Position numbers and translations under genes: made by a program. Source: SZUA-254 sp031379665 (GTDB lineage: Bacteria > Bacteroidota > Ignavibacteria > UBA10030 > SZUA-254). Taken from it: a stretch of DNA of 24,081 nt. Location: contig JANNFI010000085.1 of assembly GCA_031379665.1 (NCBI GenBank), forward strand, positions 1 through 24,081. The letters run 5' to 3'. Below the pieces are notes generated by a model that saw only the letters and a list, made by a program, of their open reading frames with translations, did not search any database and was not told the DNA's origin. Positions 15,125-22,749 of this stretch are shown one piece after another; the first letter of the stretch is position 1; every line of letters starts with the position of its first letter.

Positions 15125-17227
15125 TTACTTGATGAGAAGCATTGTGATGAACCCAACGCGGCCGCCCGCCGATACCCGGCAATAATAGACGCCGCTCGGC
15201 CGGCCTTCCGCGTTCCACGTGAGCCTGTGGGAGCCGGCACTCCGGCGCTCGAGCGCGAGTCGCCCTGCGACCCTTCCGTGCAGGTCGTAGACGTCGACGC
15301 GGAGCATCGCGGCCGCGCTCAGCTCGACGGTGATGACCGTCGAGGCGTTGAACGGGTTCGGATAATTCTGTTCGAGTCGGAACTCCCGTGGCTCCCCGGC
15401 CCGGTCGACCACCGGCGTGCCGGCGTCGTTCCGGTAGTAGACGAGGCCTCCCTTCGAGGTACCGACGAGCATATCGTCGTCGCCGTCGCCGTCCGGATCA
15501 CCGAAGGCGAGGGCTGGCTCGTAGGGCACCCCCGGACCATAATGGTCATCTTCGAGGACAAAGGGCGGTTCGGCGGGTCCGCCGGTATTCCGGTAATAGT
15601 TGACGGCGCTCCTCCCACCCGGGGCCGTGTCGCCGGAGGCCGGGGCCACGCAGAGGTCGGTGAACCCCGTTTGCGCATTGAAAAGAAATGCCGGTCGGGC
15701 GTTCGTACCGAAATCCGTCCCGAGGTAGAAGTCCGATTCCTCCACCGGATCGAAGTTCGCGGAGTCCCCTTCGTTCCTGTAGAAGCTGAGCGCTCCGTTC
15801 CCCCTGCCCACTACGAGGTCGATGTCTCCGTCCCCGTCGACATCGGCTGCCGCGGGTACGGCAAACTGCGAGGTGACGATCGTATCGGCCGGGACGAACC
15901 CGCCGGGGCCGTCGTTGCGGTAGAGGATCACCCTCCCGTCGAACCGGCCGAGCAGGAGATCGGGATCGCCGTCGGCGTCCGCATCGAAGAACTCGGGCGC
16001 GTAGGAGAAGTTGCCGCTGATCCCGGCGAAGGCCGTGTCGGCGAGGTGATACACCGGCGAGAGAATGCTCCCCTCGTTCCTGAAGTGCCAGAGCTCTCCT
16101 TCGTTGTTGCCGATGACCAGGTCGAGGTCAAGGTCGTCATCCAGGTCGGCGAACGCCGGCCTGGCGTTCTGGCCGACGTCGAGCGTCGCGATGTAATCCC
16201 GGGTCACCAGGTCATACTGCGGCACGGACGGCGTCCCCGTGTTCTCATAGTACCAGAAGGAGTGGCGGGTGCGGGAGTTCAGGACCCCCACGGTGAGGTC
16301 CCGGTCGCCGTCGGCGTCGAGGTCGGCGAAGGACGCCTGGTTGAATCCCGCCGTCATCAGCGACCCGTCGGGAGGGAAAAAATCCGATTCACATTCGAGC
16401 GCCGGCTCCTGCGCCGTCCCGGCGTTGCCAAGGTGGAAGAGGCTGTGGGAGAAGGCGTCGCCGTAGAAAAGGTCCAGGGTGCCGTTGCCATCCAGGTCGT
16501 GGAGGGCGACCGCCCCGAGACCGTGGGCGGAACCCTTTGTGGTCGGCACTGCGGCCGTGCCCTGCGTGCAGGTGTCGCTCGTGATCGTGATGTCACTCAG
16601 GTGCGTGGTGACCAGGGCGTATGCGCTGACACCGGGGGCGCCGACGTTCCGGTAAAAGTTGAAAGAGCCATCGCCGGAATTGCTGGAGAGTATATCGGGG
16701 AGCCCGTCGCCGTCGAGGTCCCCGAACCCCGGAAGCCCTCCGAAGCCGGCGAAGATCGCCGCGCCGGCGGTGTCGGCCAGCTGCGGAACATCGACCCCCC
16801 AGCGCGGATCGCCCGGGGTGTTCTCATTGCGCCAGACCCTGATCCCGGACGACTCGTCGTCCGTGAGGAGCTCCGTTGTTCCGTTGCCGTCGTGATCGAC
16901 GAAACGGAACCAGTACCTGAAAACCACGCCGGCGAGGCCGCCGTCTGGTTCGAGGGAATACTCCGCGGCCGTCGAATCGCCGGTGTTCCGGAAGAAATAT
17001 CGTTCGGCGTAAAAATCGCTGTCGAAGATGAAGAGGTCGAGGTCGCCGTCCGCGTCGGTGTCGGCATACTGGTGCATCGGCGCGTTCAGCCCGCCGGAAA
17101 GCGGTTCGGCGTACGCGACCGAGTCGCGGTAAAACGGGATGCCGTCCAGGTCCCTGACGTACTCCTGGGCAGAAGAGCGCGAGGCCAGGACAATGAGTAG
17201 AGTCACAGCCATCGCGGCCTTAGGCAT
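15125..17227 (-). CDS. Secreted FG-GAP/VCBS beta-propeller protein with type IX sorting domain
   Basis: The protein has 700 residues. ATG 17227 overlaps the thiI stop by 8 nt; ATG 17212 also gives a possible signal peptide and has AAGG upstream. Residues 1-20 are a signal peptide. The body holds about ten FG-GAP/VCBS-like units ending in [FY]-x-R-N-x-G. Most start with a DxDxDGxxD calcium loop, for example at about 56-64 (DTDADGDLD), 170-178, 244-252, 302-310, 415-423 and 462-470. The unit near 516-549 keeps YYRNTGG but has lost the Asp loop. Residues about 615-700 form the sorting domain: EFRLEQNYPNPFNASTVI, VDVYDLHGRV and SGVYYCRVSAGG. This is the typical type IX (Por) secretion C-terminal domain. 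The protein is probably surface-exposed or released and binds a partner through the propellers. Its co-transcription with thiI may be incidental. Confidence 0.9.
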   Translation of the reverse strand: MPKAAMAVTLLIVLASRSSAQEYVRDLDGIPFYRDSVAYAEPLSGGLNAPMHQYADTDADGDLDLFIFDSDFYAERYFFRNTGDSTAAEYSLEPDGGLAGVVFRYWFRFVDHDGNGTTELLTDDESSGIRVWRNENTPGDPRWGVDVPQLADTAGAAIFAGFGGLPGFGDLDGDGLPDILSSNSGDGSFNFYRNVGAPGVSAYALVTTHLSDITITSDTCTQGTAAVPTTKGSAHGLGAVALHDLDGNGTLDLFYGDAFSHSLFHLGNAGTAQEPALECESDFFPPDGSLMTAGFNQASFADLDADGDRDLTVGVLNSRTRHSFWYYENTGTPSVPQYDLVTRDYIATLDVGQNARPAFADLDDDLDLDLVIGNNEGELWHFRNEGSILSPVYHLADTAFAGISGNFSYAPEFFDADADGDPDLLLGRFDGRVILYRNDGPGGFVPADTIVTSQFAVPAAADVDGDGDIDLVVGRGNGALSFYRNEGDSANFDPVEESDFYLGTDFGTNARPAFLFNAQTGFTDLCVAPASGDTAPGGRSAVNYYRNTGGPAEPPFVLEDDHYGPGVPYEPALAFGDPDGDGDDDMLVGTSKGGLVYYRNDAGTPVVDRAGEPREFRLEQNYPNPFNASTVITVELSAAAMLRVDVYDLHGRVAGRLALERRSAGSHRLTWNAEGRPSGVYYCRVSAGGRVGFITMLLIK

Positions 17228-18425
17228 GGAGCGCGGGGGTTTGCTCCGGCAGGTCCTGGAGCGGGTACCGGTATCGTTCCACGGAGAGCCTGGAAAGCGC
17301 CATCGCCGTGAGCGCCGGTATGTCCAGCTTTCCTTCCTGGTCCCGAACGAGGTCCTGGTCGGCCCACGTTTGGGGGCTCCGGGGCGCGAGGAATGAGCAA
17401 CAATCGTCGTAGGGCTGGCTGGAGATGTCGTGGGTACCGATCGCCCTCGATGCGGCGATGGTCTCCTCCTTGTCCGCCCCGGAGAGCGGACGCAGGATCG
17501 GGATGGTCGCTGCGGAGCCGATCGCGCGGATGTTCCGAAGGGTCTGTGAGGCGACCTGCCCCACCGCCTCGCCCGTCACGAGCGCCTCGGCCTTCTCCCT
17601 CAGCGCGATTCTTTCGGCGATCCTCAGCATCATCCTGCGGTAAAGGATGATCCTCAAGGATGCCTCGGTGCGGAGAACGATCTCGTTCTGGACGTCGGCG
17701 AACGGGACGATGTAGAGTTTCGAGCGGTGCTGGTACGGAGTGAGGACCCGGACGATGTCGCGGACCTGGTCGATCGATTGTTCGCCGGTGTAGGGCATAC
17801 TGTGGAAATGGACGAAAGTGACGTTGCACCCCCGCTTCATCATCTGCCAGCAGGCCACCGGAGAATCGAACCCTGCGGAGAGCAGCCCGACGACGCGCCC
17901 GCTTACGCCGGCGGGGAGTCCTCCCGCGCCGCGAAGCCTCCGGGAATAGACATAGGCCGCGCCGTCGGCGAGCTCGATCGATACCGTCGCATCCGGCCGG
18001 GTCATGTTCGCCCGCACTCCGAATCGCGAACAGAGTTGCGCCCCCACTTTTGCATTCGTCTCCATCGAGGTCAGGGGGAAGCGCTTGTCGACCCGCCGGG
18101 TTTCGACCCGGATGGTTCGGAACTCCAGCCCCTCCAGGGAACCCTCGGCCGCGGCGCCGATCGCATCGATCTCCTGCGCCACGCGGACCCCGGGGCAGAT
18201 GTTCGCCAGGCCGAAGACCCTGCGGAGCGCGCTGATCAGTTGGGCCTCATCCCCCCCGGGCTCCGGGGTAAGGATGAACTTGCCGTACCCACCCTTCACG
18301 ACGCACCTCGCCCCAACCGCCGCCGCGGTCGCGCGGACGTTTTTCATCAGGCTTCGCTCGAAGTATTTTCGGTTCCCCCCCTTGAGGACGATCTCGTGGT
18401 GGTGGAGAACGATCACGGAATGCAT
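17220..18425 (-). CDS. thiI: tRNA 4-thiouridine synthase ThiI (short form)
   Basis: The protein has 401 residues from ATG 18425; longer in-frame starts have no support. Residues about 1-60 match the N-terminal ferredoxin-like domain (HHHEIVLKGGNRKYFERSL), and about 60-165 the THUMP domain (RVFGLANICPGV, then VRANMTRPDATVSIEL). The PP-loop is SAGFDS at 183-188, in place of the SGGxDS of most adenylating sulfurtransferases, followed by VTGEAVGQVASQTL at about 283-296. The Cys pair in YDDCCSFLAP (342-343) corresponds to the conserved Cys near the active site. There is no C-terminal rhodanese domain, as in many short ThiI proteins. The enzyme adenylates U8 of tRNA and inserts sulfur from a persulfide donor; with no rhodanese, another protein must relay the sulfur. 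The start codon has no clear ribosome-binding site. Confidence 0.92.
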   Translation of the reverse strand: MHSVIVLHHHEIVLKGGNRKYFERSLMKNVRATAAAVGARCVVKGGYGKFILTPEPGGDEAQLISALRRVFGLANICPGVRVAQEIDAIGAAAEGSLEGLEFRTIRVETRRVDKRFPLTSMETNAKVGAQLCSRFGVRANMTRPDATVSIELADGAAYVYSRRLRGAGGLPAGVSGRVVGLLSAGFDSPVACWQMMKRGCNVTFVHFHSMPYTGEQSIDQVRDIVRVLTPYQHRSKLYIVPFADVQNEIVLRTEASLRIILYRRMMLRIAERIALREKAEALVTGEAVGQVASQTLRNIRAIGSAATIPILRPLSGADKEETIAASRAIGTHDISSQPYDDCCSFLAPRSPQTWADQDLVRDQEGKLDIPALTAMALSRLSVERYRYPLQDLPEQTPALHA

Positions 18426-18440
18426 TGGTAAAAGATATGA

Positions 18441-18449
18441 TTTATAGCA
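18441..18449 (-). promoter_or_regulatory. thiI: Candidate extended -10 promoter of thiI
   Basis: TGC followed by TATAAA on the minus strand fits the extended -10 form TGnTATAAT with one mismatch. No good -35 box lies 16-18 bp upstream. Transcription would begin near 18434, giving a leader of only about 9 nt before ATG 18425. That would suit the absence of a ribosome-binding site. It lies directly downstream of a probable terminator. Confidence 0.4.
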
Positions 18450-18452
18450 GGG

Positions 18453-18484
18453 AAAACCAAAATGGCCCCGCGGTGCCGGGAGCC
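18453..18484 (-). terminator. Probable rho-independent terminator of the aroF-glcF unit
   Basis: In the minus-strand RNA GGCUCC (18484-18479) can pair with GGGGCC (18469-18464), six pairs including one G-U, around a 9-nt loop. AUUUUGGUUUU follows. A second GC-rich hairpin (arms CCACG and CGUGG) lies just before it. The stem is short, so the call is moderate. Confidence 0.5.
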
Positions 18485-18554
18485 AGGCCACGGGGTGCCC
18501 TGAGACGGGCCTCGTGGTACGTCGAGGCGCTCTGCCCGGCGGCCCGAACTCGTT
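18485..18554. other. Untranslated gap after glcF
   Basis: This 70-bp stretch between the glcF stop and the probable terminator holds a GC-rich imperfect hairpin and no coding frame that I can support. Confidence 0.5.
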
Positions 18555-19847
18555 TTAGCCGGGGGATTCGCCCGCGGCTCGCCGCAGGAGGGTCGCGCAA
18601 TGGAGCACCTCGACGTCCGCCCCCGAAGCCCGCAGGCCGCGTTCAATCTGGAGGTGGCAGCCGGGGTTCCCCGTCACGACAATCCCCGCCCCGCTGGCGA
18701 CGATCGCCTCGACTTTGGCTCGCAGGAGACGATCCGAATCGTCGGGTCGGACGATGCTGTAGATGCCCGCGCTCCCGCAGCAGCGCGACGCGTCGCGCAG
18801 CTCGATGAACCGCACGCCCGGTAGCGACGTGATGAGCTCACGGGGCTGTCGCGAGATCCCCTGCGCGTGGACGAGGTGACAGGCGTCGTGGTACGTTACG
18901 CACTCCCCTACCGTCCCGCGGGGCGCCTCCCGCGGCCGTTGGGCCAGAAACTCCGAGAAGTCGGCGACCTTTGCGGCGAAGGCAGTGGCGGGACCCGACA
19001 TCTCAGGGTCCTCCCGGAAGAGCCGACCGTACTCCTTCATGAAGGCCCCGCAACCGGCGGAGTTGACCACGATTGCGTCGAGCCCCTTCGGGAACGAACT
19101 GATCAGGTCCGCGGCGAGGCGCATCGCGCGTTCGCCCTCCCCGTTGTGGCCGTGGAGCGATCCGCAACAGAATTGCGAGCGCGGGACCACAACGTCGAAG
19201 CCGGAACGGCGCAGGACTTCGGCCGTGTCAGCGTGAACGCCGGCGAACGAGACATTCATGATGCACCCGGTCAGCATACCGACGCGTCCGGCGCCGGGCG
19301 TTATCGCTGGGAGGACTTCGGCGGCCGTCTCGAGATACGGCCTTCCCGCGACCTCCGGAAGTCCGAGCACCATCCGGCGGATGGATCGCGGCAGCAGTTC
19401 CAGGACTCCCGATCGCTCGACCGCTTCGCGGAATCCCGACCCGCGGTAGATGCGTAACAGGGCGGAGAACGCAGAAAAGGTCCGACGCGACCGGAAAATC
19501 AGACCGAGAATGACGAACTTCCGGATCCGGATCGCGAGCGGTTCGAGTTTCCGGTCGTGGACGATCGTGCGCGCGTGTTCGATCAGTTCCCCGTACCTGA
19601 CCCCCGCCGGGCAGGCGGGCTCGCAAGCCCTGCAGTCGAGGCAGAAGTTCATCTCATCGGCGAACTCGCGGCCGGGCGTCAGCGACCCGTCGAGCACCGA
19701 CCGGATCAGGCGAATCCTCCCCCGCGGGGAGGACCGTTCGTCGAGCGTGAGCGCGTAGGTGGGGCACGCGGGAAGACAGAGCCCGCAGTGCAGGCAAGCG
19801 CCCGCCACGAGGTCGAGGTGGCCGCGGTCCGGCCCGGGACCGCTCAG
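18555..19847 (-). CDS. glcF: Glycolate/D-lactate oxidase iron-sulfur subunit (GlcF-like)
   Basis: From the proposed CTG start at 19847 it has 430 residues. No ATG is suitably placed. The CTG is preceded by GGAGG with a 5-nt spacer and overlaps the rhomboid TGA (CTGA); a GTG at 19808 is the main alternative but has no ribosome-binding site. Two 4Fe-4S motifs are CLHCGLCLPACP (18-29) and CLDCRACEPACP (69-80). Two CCG domains follow, with FCCGSLHGHNG (226-236) and RCCGSAGIYS (355-364), plus the supporting Cys residues in LTGCIMN, NSAGCGAF and NPGCH. This is the GlcF/LutA-type layout and fits its length (E. coli GlcF is about 407). It should pass electrons from the FAD subunit encoded at 21224-22678 to the quinone pool at the membrane. 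The substrate, glycolate or D-lactate, cannot be told from sequence. Confidence 0.88.
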   Translation of the reverse strand: MSGPGPDRGHLDLVAGACLHCGLCLPACPTYALTLDERSSPRGRIRLIRSVLDGSLTPGREFADEMNFCLDCRACEPACPAGVRYGELIEHARTIVHDRKLEPLAIRIRKFVILGLIFRSRRTFSAFSALLRIYRGSGFREAVERSGVLELLPRSIRRMVLGLPEVAGRPYLETAAEVLPAITPGAGRVGMLTGCIMNVSFAGVHADTAEVLRRSGFDVVVPRSQFCCGSLHGHNGEGERAMRLAADLISSFPKGLDAIVVNSAGCGAFMKEYGRLFREDPEMSGPATAFAAKVADFSEFLAQRPREAPRGTVGECVTYHDACHLVHAQGISRQPRELITSLPGVRFIELRDASRCCGSAGIYSIVRPDDSDRLLRAKVEAIVASGAGIVVTGNPGCHLQIERGLRASGADVEVLHCATLLRRAAGESPG

Positions 19848-20512
19848 GATTTCCTCCGGAGGATCGGGATGAGCATCGCCCCCGCGAGGAAGCCACCGAT
19901 GTGCGCCCACCAGGCCACACCGCCCGCGTCCGCCCCGATCCGCAGCGAAAGGAGCCCGCTCGCGATCTGGATCAGGAACCAGAGGCCCAGGAATGCGTAC
20001 GCGGGGAGTTCGAGCAGCTGGAAAAAAAAGAATATCGGTATCAGCGTCAGGATGCGGGCCCGGGGAAAGAGGATGACGTAGGCGCCCAGAACCCCGGCGA
20101 TGGCCCCGCTCGCCCCTACCATCGGAACCGGAGAGGACGGATCGATGATCACCTGCGTCGCCGCGGCGGCGGCACCGGCGAACAAATAGAAGAACAGGAA
20201 GCGGCCGTGCCCAAACCGGTCCTCGATGTTGTCCCCGAAGACCCAGAGAAAAATCATATTCCCGATCAGGTGCATCCACCCCCCATGGAGGAACATCGAG
20301 GTCAGGAACGGGAGGAAGGCTGCGGGGTCCGCGGCGGCGGGGTCGATCGCGGCCCCCACCCGGGCAGGGACCACACCGTACTCCCCGACGAACGCGGGGA
20401 GTGCGTCTCCGAGTCCAAGCTCGAGGAGGAAGACGGCGACATTCGCCCCGAGGAGAAGATAGGTGACGAACGGGACAGTGCGTGAGGGATTGGCGTCGCG
20501 GAGCGGAATCAT
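19844..20512 (-). CDS. Rhomboid family intramembrane serine protease
   Basis: The protein has 222 residues with about six transmembrane helices. The active-site signature is GASGAIAG, with nucleophile Ser135, and the partner His204 lies in WWAHIGGFLAG. The oxyanion-side motif HGGWMHLIGNM (His81, Asn85) in the second helix is also present, so all the key residues of an active rhomboid are there. The family cleaves transmembrane segments of other proteins in the inner membrane. The N-terminus IPLRDANPSRTVPFVTYLL is typical of the bacterial group. ATG 20512 has only a weak GGA upstream. Its stop is fused with the presumed glcF start, and it follows the esterase gene by 45 nt. Why a rhomboid lies between glcD and glcF is not apparent. 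Confidence 0.93.
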   Translation of the reverse strand: MIPLRDANPSRTVPFVTYLLLGANVAVFLLELGLGDALPAFVGEYGVVPARVGAAIDPAAADPAAFLPFLTSMFLHGGWMHLIGNMIFLWVFGDNIEDRFGHGRFLFFYLFAGAAAAATQVIIDPSSPVPMVGASGAIAGVLGAYVILFPRARILTLIPIFFFFQLLELPAYAFLGLWFLIQIASGLLSLRIGADAGGVAWWAHIGGFLAGAMLIPILRRKS

Positions 20513-20557
20513 GGCGTCATCCGGGTGGGCCGGGGCCTGCGCATCATCGCCGGGGGC

Positions 20558-21217
20558 TCAGGAGTCGAGCCTGGGGGACAGCCAGGCGACCATATCGTTG
20601 AGGCTCTCCTCGTTGATCTGGTGCCCCATGTCGTACTCGCGGTGCGTGACCAGTGCGCCGTGCGATTCAAGGAGTTCTTTCGCGCGCCTGCCGTGGGAAC
20701 AGGGGATCACCGGGTCGTAGAGGCCGTGGGCTATGAAGAAGGGCCTTCCCTTCACTCCCTCCCACGTAAACTCCATCCCGGCGTCCTCCGGGATGTAGCC
20801 GCTGCCCGCCATCACGCCGGAGAACTGCTCCGAATCCGTGAGCGCGATGGCGAACGCCATGATCGAACCCATGCTGAAACCGCAACAGAAGGTCCTGCCA
20901 GGGTCGAGTCCGTACCCTTCGCGCGCTTCGCCGAGAAACGTCCGTAACCTGTCGTAACTTTCCCGGAACATCGCGCGGTCCGGCTTGCCGATCTCTTCGA
21001 GGTCGTACCAGGTGTAACCGCCTCCCAGTGTGAAGGGGAACGGGGCGCGCGGTGAGATGATCAGGAGCCGGTCGTCGAAGTACTCCGCGAGCCCCAGGAG
21101 GTCATCCTCGTCGGCGCCCCGGCCGTGGAGGAGGATCAGGGCCGGCGGCGCTCCGGCAGAGACCCGGCGGGGACGGAGAAACTTGTGGAAGAGTGAGAGG
21201 TCGTGGGACGGTTTCAT
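20558..21217 (-). CDS. Alpha/beta-hydrolase, phospholipase/carboxylesterase type
   Basis: The protein has 219 residues. ATG 21217 begins 6 nt after the glcD stop. The oxyanion-loop region is LILLHGRGADEDDLLGLA at 27-44. The nucleophile is Ser115 in GFSMGS, the acid is Asp168 in GLYDPVIP, and the base is His199 in DMGHQI. This is a complete triad in the order and spacing of the YpfH/carboxylesterase-thioesterase family, and the length is typical. There is no signal peptide, so it acts in the cytoplasm on small esters or thioesters; the substrate is unknown. It shares a transcription unit with glcD and the rhomboid gene. Confidence 0.92.
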   Translation of the reverse strand: MKPSHDLSLFHKFLRPRRVSAGAPPALILLHGRGADEDDLLGLAEYFDDRLLIISPRAPFPFTLGGGYTWYDLEEIGKPDRAMFRESYDRLRTFLGEAREGYGLDPGRTFCCGFSMGSIMAFAIALTDSEQFSGVMAGSGYIPEDAGMEFTWEGVKGRPFFIAHGLYDPVIPCSHGRRAKELLESHGALVTHREYDMGHQINEESLNDMVAWLSPRLDS

Positions 21218-21223
21218 CGGGGT

Positions 21224-22678
21224 TCAGACCCACGCGACGTCTTCGAACTTTGCGATCTCCTCGCGGGACCTCGGCATCCGACCTTCGCACCTCGGCTCGC
21301 AGTCGAGGATTTTCCCGGGGTTGAGGACCAGGTTCGGGTCCATCAGCAGCTTCAGCCTCCGCATCATCATCATCGACGCGGAACCCACCATCTTTTCGAG
21401 GAGCGGTTTCTTGTAGAGCCCCACACCGTGCTCGCCGGTGATCGTCCCCCCCAGTGCGATGGCCGCCTCCTCGACTTCCATCACCGTCCGGTGCGCTCGC
21501 GCGAACTCCGTGGCGTCCCCCTCGTCCGTGAGGTAATTCGGATGGAGGTTTCCGTCGCCGGCGTGTCCGAACGTGCCGATCCGGATGTCGTTCCTGGCGC
21601 TGATCTCGTTGATTTTCCTCACCAGGTTCGCCAGCTCCGAGCGGGGAACGGCGACGTCCTCCATCAGCGTGGTCGGCCGGACCCTCGCCAGCGACGTGAA
21701 CGCGGAGCGCCGCGCAATCTTCAGTCTGTCGGATTCCGCCGGGGTCGCCGCGACGGAAATCTCCGTGGCCCCGCACTCCCGGAAGATCCCGGCGATCTGC
21801 GCGGCTTCCCTCTCGACGACCTCAGGATGCCCATCGGTCTCTGCGAGGAGCATCGCCGCGGCGCCGGTCGGGAGCCCGATGTGCGCGTAGGCCTCGACGC
21901 AGCGAATCGTCAGGTCGTCCATGAATTCAAGCATCGCGGGGAGGATTTTCGCAGCGACAACGGCAGACACCGCCGCCGCGGCCGCTTCCATCGTCGGGAA
22001 TGACGCCAGGAGGGTCCTTGCCGATTCCGGTTTTGGGACGATGCGCAGGAGGATCTTCGTAATCACCCCGAGTGTCCCCTCGGAGCCGACCAGGATGTCC
22101 CGGAGATTGTATCCCGCGACATCCTTCGCGGATTTTCCCCCGGTCCAGAGGATCTCGCCGGTCGGAAGCACGACCTCGAGCCCCATGACGTAGTTCTTCG
22201 TGACGCCGTATTTCAATCCCCTGAGGCCGCCGGCGTTCTCGGCGACGTTACCGCCGAGGGTGGAGATGGACGCGCTCCCCGGGTCGGGCGGATAGAGGTA
22301 TCCGAGCGCGTCGACGGCCTGCTGCAGCCTGGCCGTGATCACCCCCGGTTCCACGGTCGCCGTCTGGTTCGCGGTGTCGATTTCGAGTATCCGGTTGCGG
22401 TGTCCGGTCAGGAGGACCACCGATCCCGGGAGCGGTATGGCGCCTCCGCTCAGACCGGTTCCCGAACCGCGGGGGACGATCGGTGTCCTGGTCTCGTTCG
22501 CGAGGAGCATGATGCGGCTGATCTCCTCCGCGGATGAGGGCCGGACGACGCAGAGCGGTTCTTGCGGGGGGAGCGCCGTGGCATCGTAGGAGTAGGCCAC
22601 CAGGGCTTCCCGGGAATCGAGGACATTCCCCTTCCCGACGATCTCTCCCAGGCGGCGTACGACGGTGCGCGAGCTCAT
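21224..22678 (-). CDS. glcD: FAD-linked glycolate/D-lactate dehydrogenase subunit (GlcD-like)
   Basis: The protein has 484 residues from ATG 22678. A much longer open frame runs upstream, but it overlaps aroF and has no family match, so it is not used. The FAD-binding PCMH domain spans about 38-215, with PIVPRGSGTGLSGGAIP (66-82), YPPDPGSASISTLGGNVAENAG (129-150) and GSEGTLGVIT (198-207). The C-terminal cap domain carries GTFGHAGDGNLHPNY (368-382) and TGEHGVGLYKKPLL (414-427), the usual flavin and metal-site motifs. A tail of about 27 residues after the usual end includes two Cys (LDCEPRCEG). The enzyme oxidises a 2-hydroxy acid to the 2-oxo acid and hands electrons to the GlcF-type subunit, whose gene is three positions downstream. 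No clear ribosome-binding site precedes the start. Confidence 0.92.
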   Translation of the reverse strand: MSSRTVVRRLGEIVGKGNVLDSREALVAYSYDATALPPQEPLCVVRPSSAEEISRIMLLANETRTPIVPRGSGTGLSGGAIPLPGSVVLLTGHRNRILEIDTANQTATVEPGVITARLQQAVDALGYLYPPDPGSASISTLGGNVAENAGGLRGLKYGVTKNYVMGLEVVLPTGEILWTGGKSAKDVAGYNLRDILVGSEGTLGVITKILLRIVPKPESARTLLASFPTMEAAAAAVSAVVAAKILPAMLEFMDDLTIRCVEAYAHIGLPTGAAAMLLAETDGHPEVVEREAAQIAGIFRECGATEISVAATPAESDRLKIARRSAFTSLARVRPTTLMEDVAVPRSELANLVRKINEISARNDIRIGTFGHAGDGNLHPNYLTDEGDATEFARAHRTVMEVEEAAIALGGTITGEHGVGLYKKPLLEKMVGSASMMMMRRLKLLMDPNLVLNPGKILDCEPRCEGRMPRSREEIAKFEDVAWV

Positions 22679-22749
22679 CACGTTCGAAACGTACACAGCG
22701 TCCGGTTGAAATGCAAGGAAACCGCGGCCCGGGAACGGGCCGGGGAGGA

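Noticed and set aside
15086..17200. A 704-codon plus-strand open frame opposite the FG-GAP gene
   Set aside because: It mirrors the Asp-rich minus-strand gene: GAC codons read as GTC on the other strand, giving a Val/Arg/Glu-rich product without domains. The minus frame has a signal peptide, repeats and a sorting domain.
19848..20279. N-terminal extension of the glcF frame to 20279
   Set aside because: It lies within the rhomboid gene in another frame and has no resemblance to GlcF proteins.
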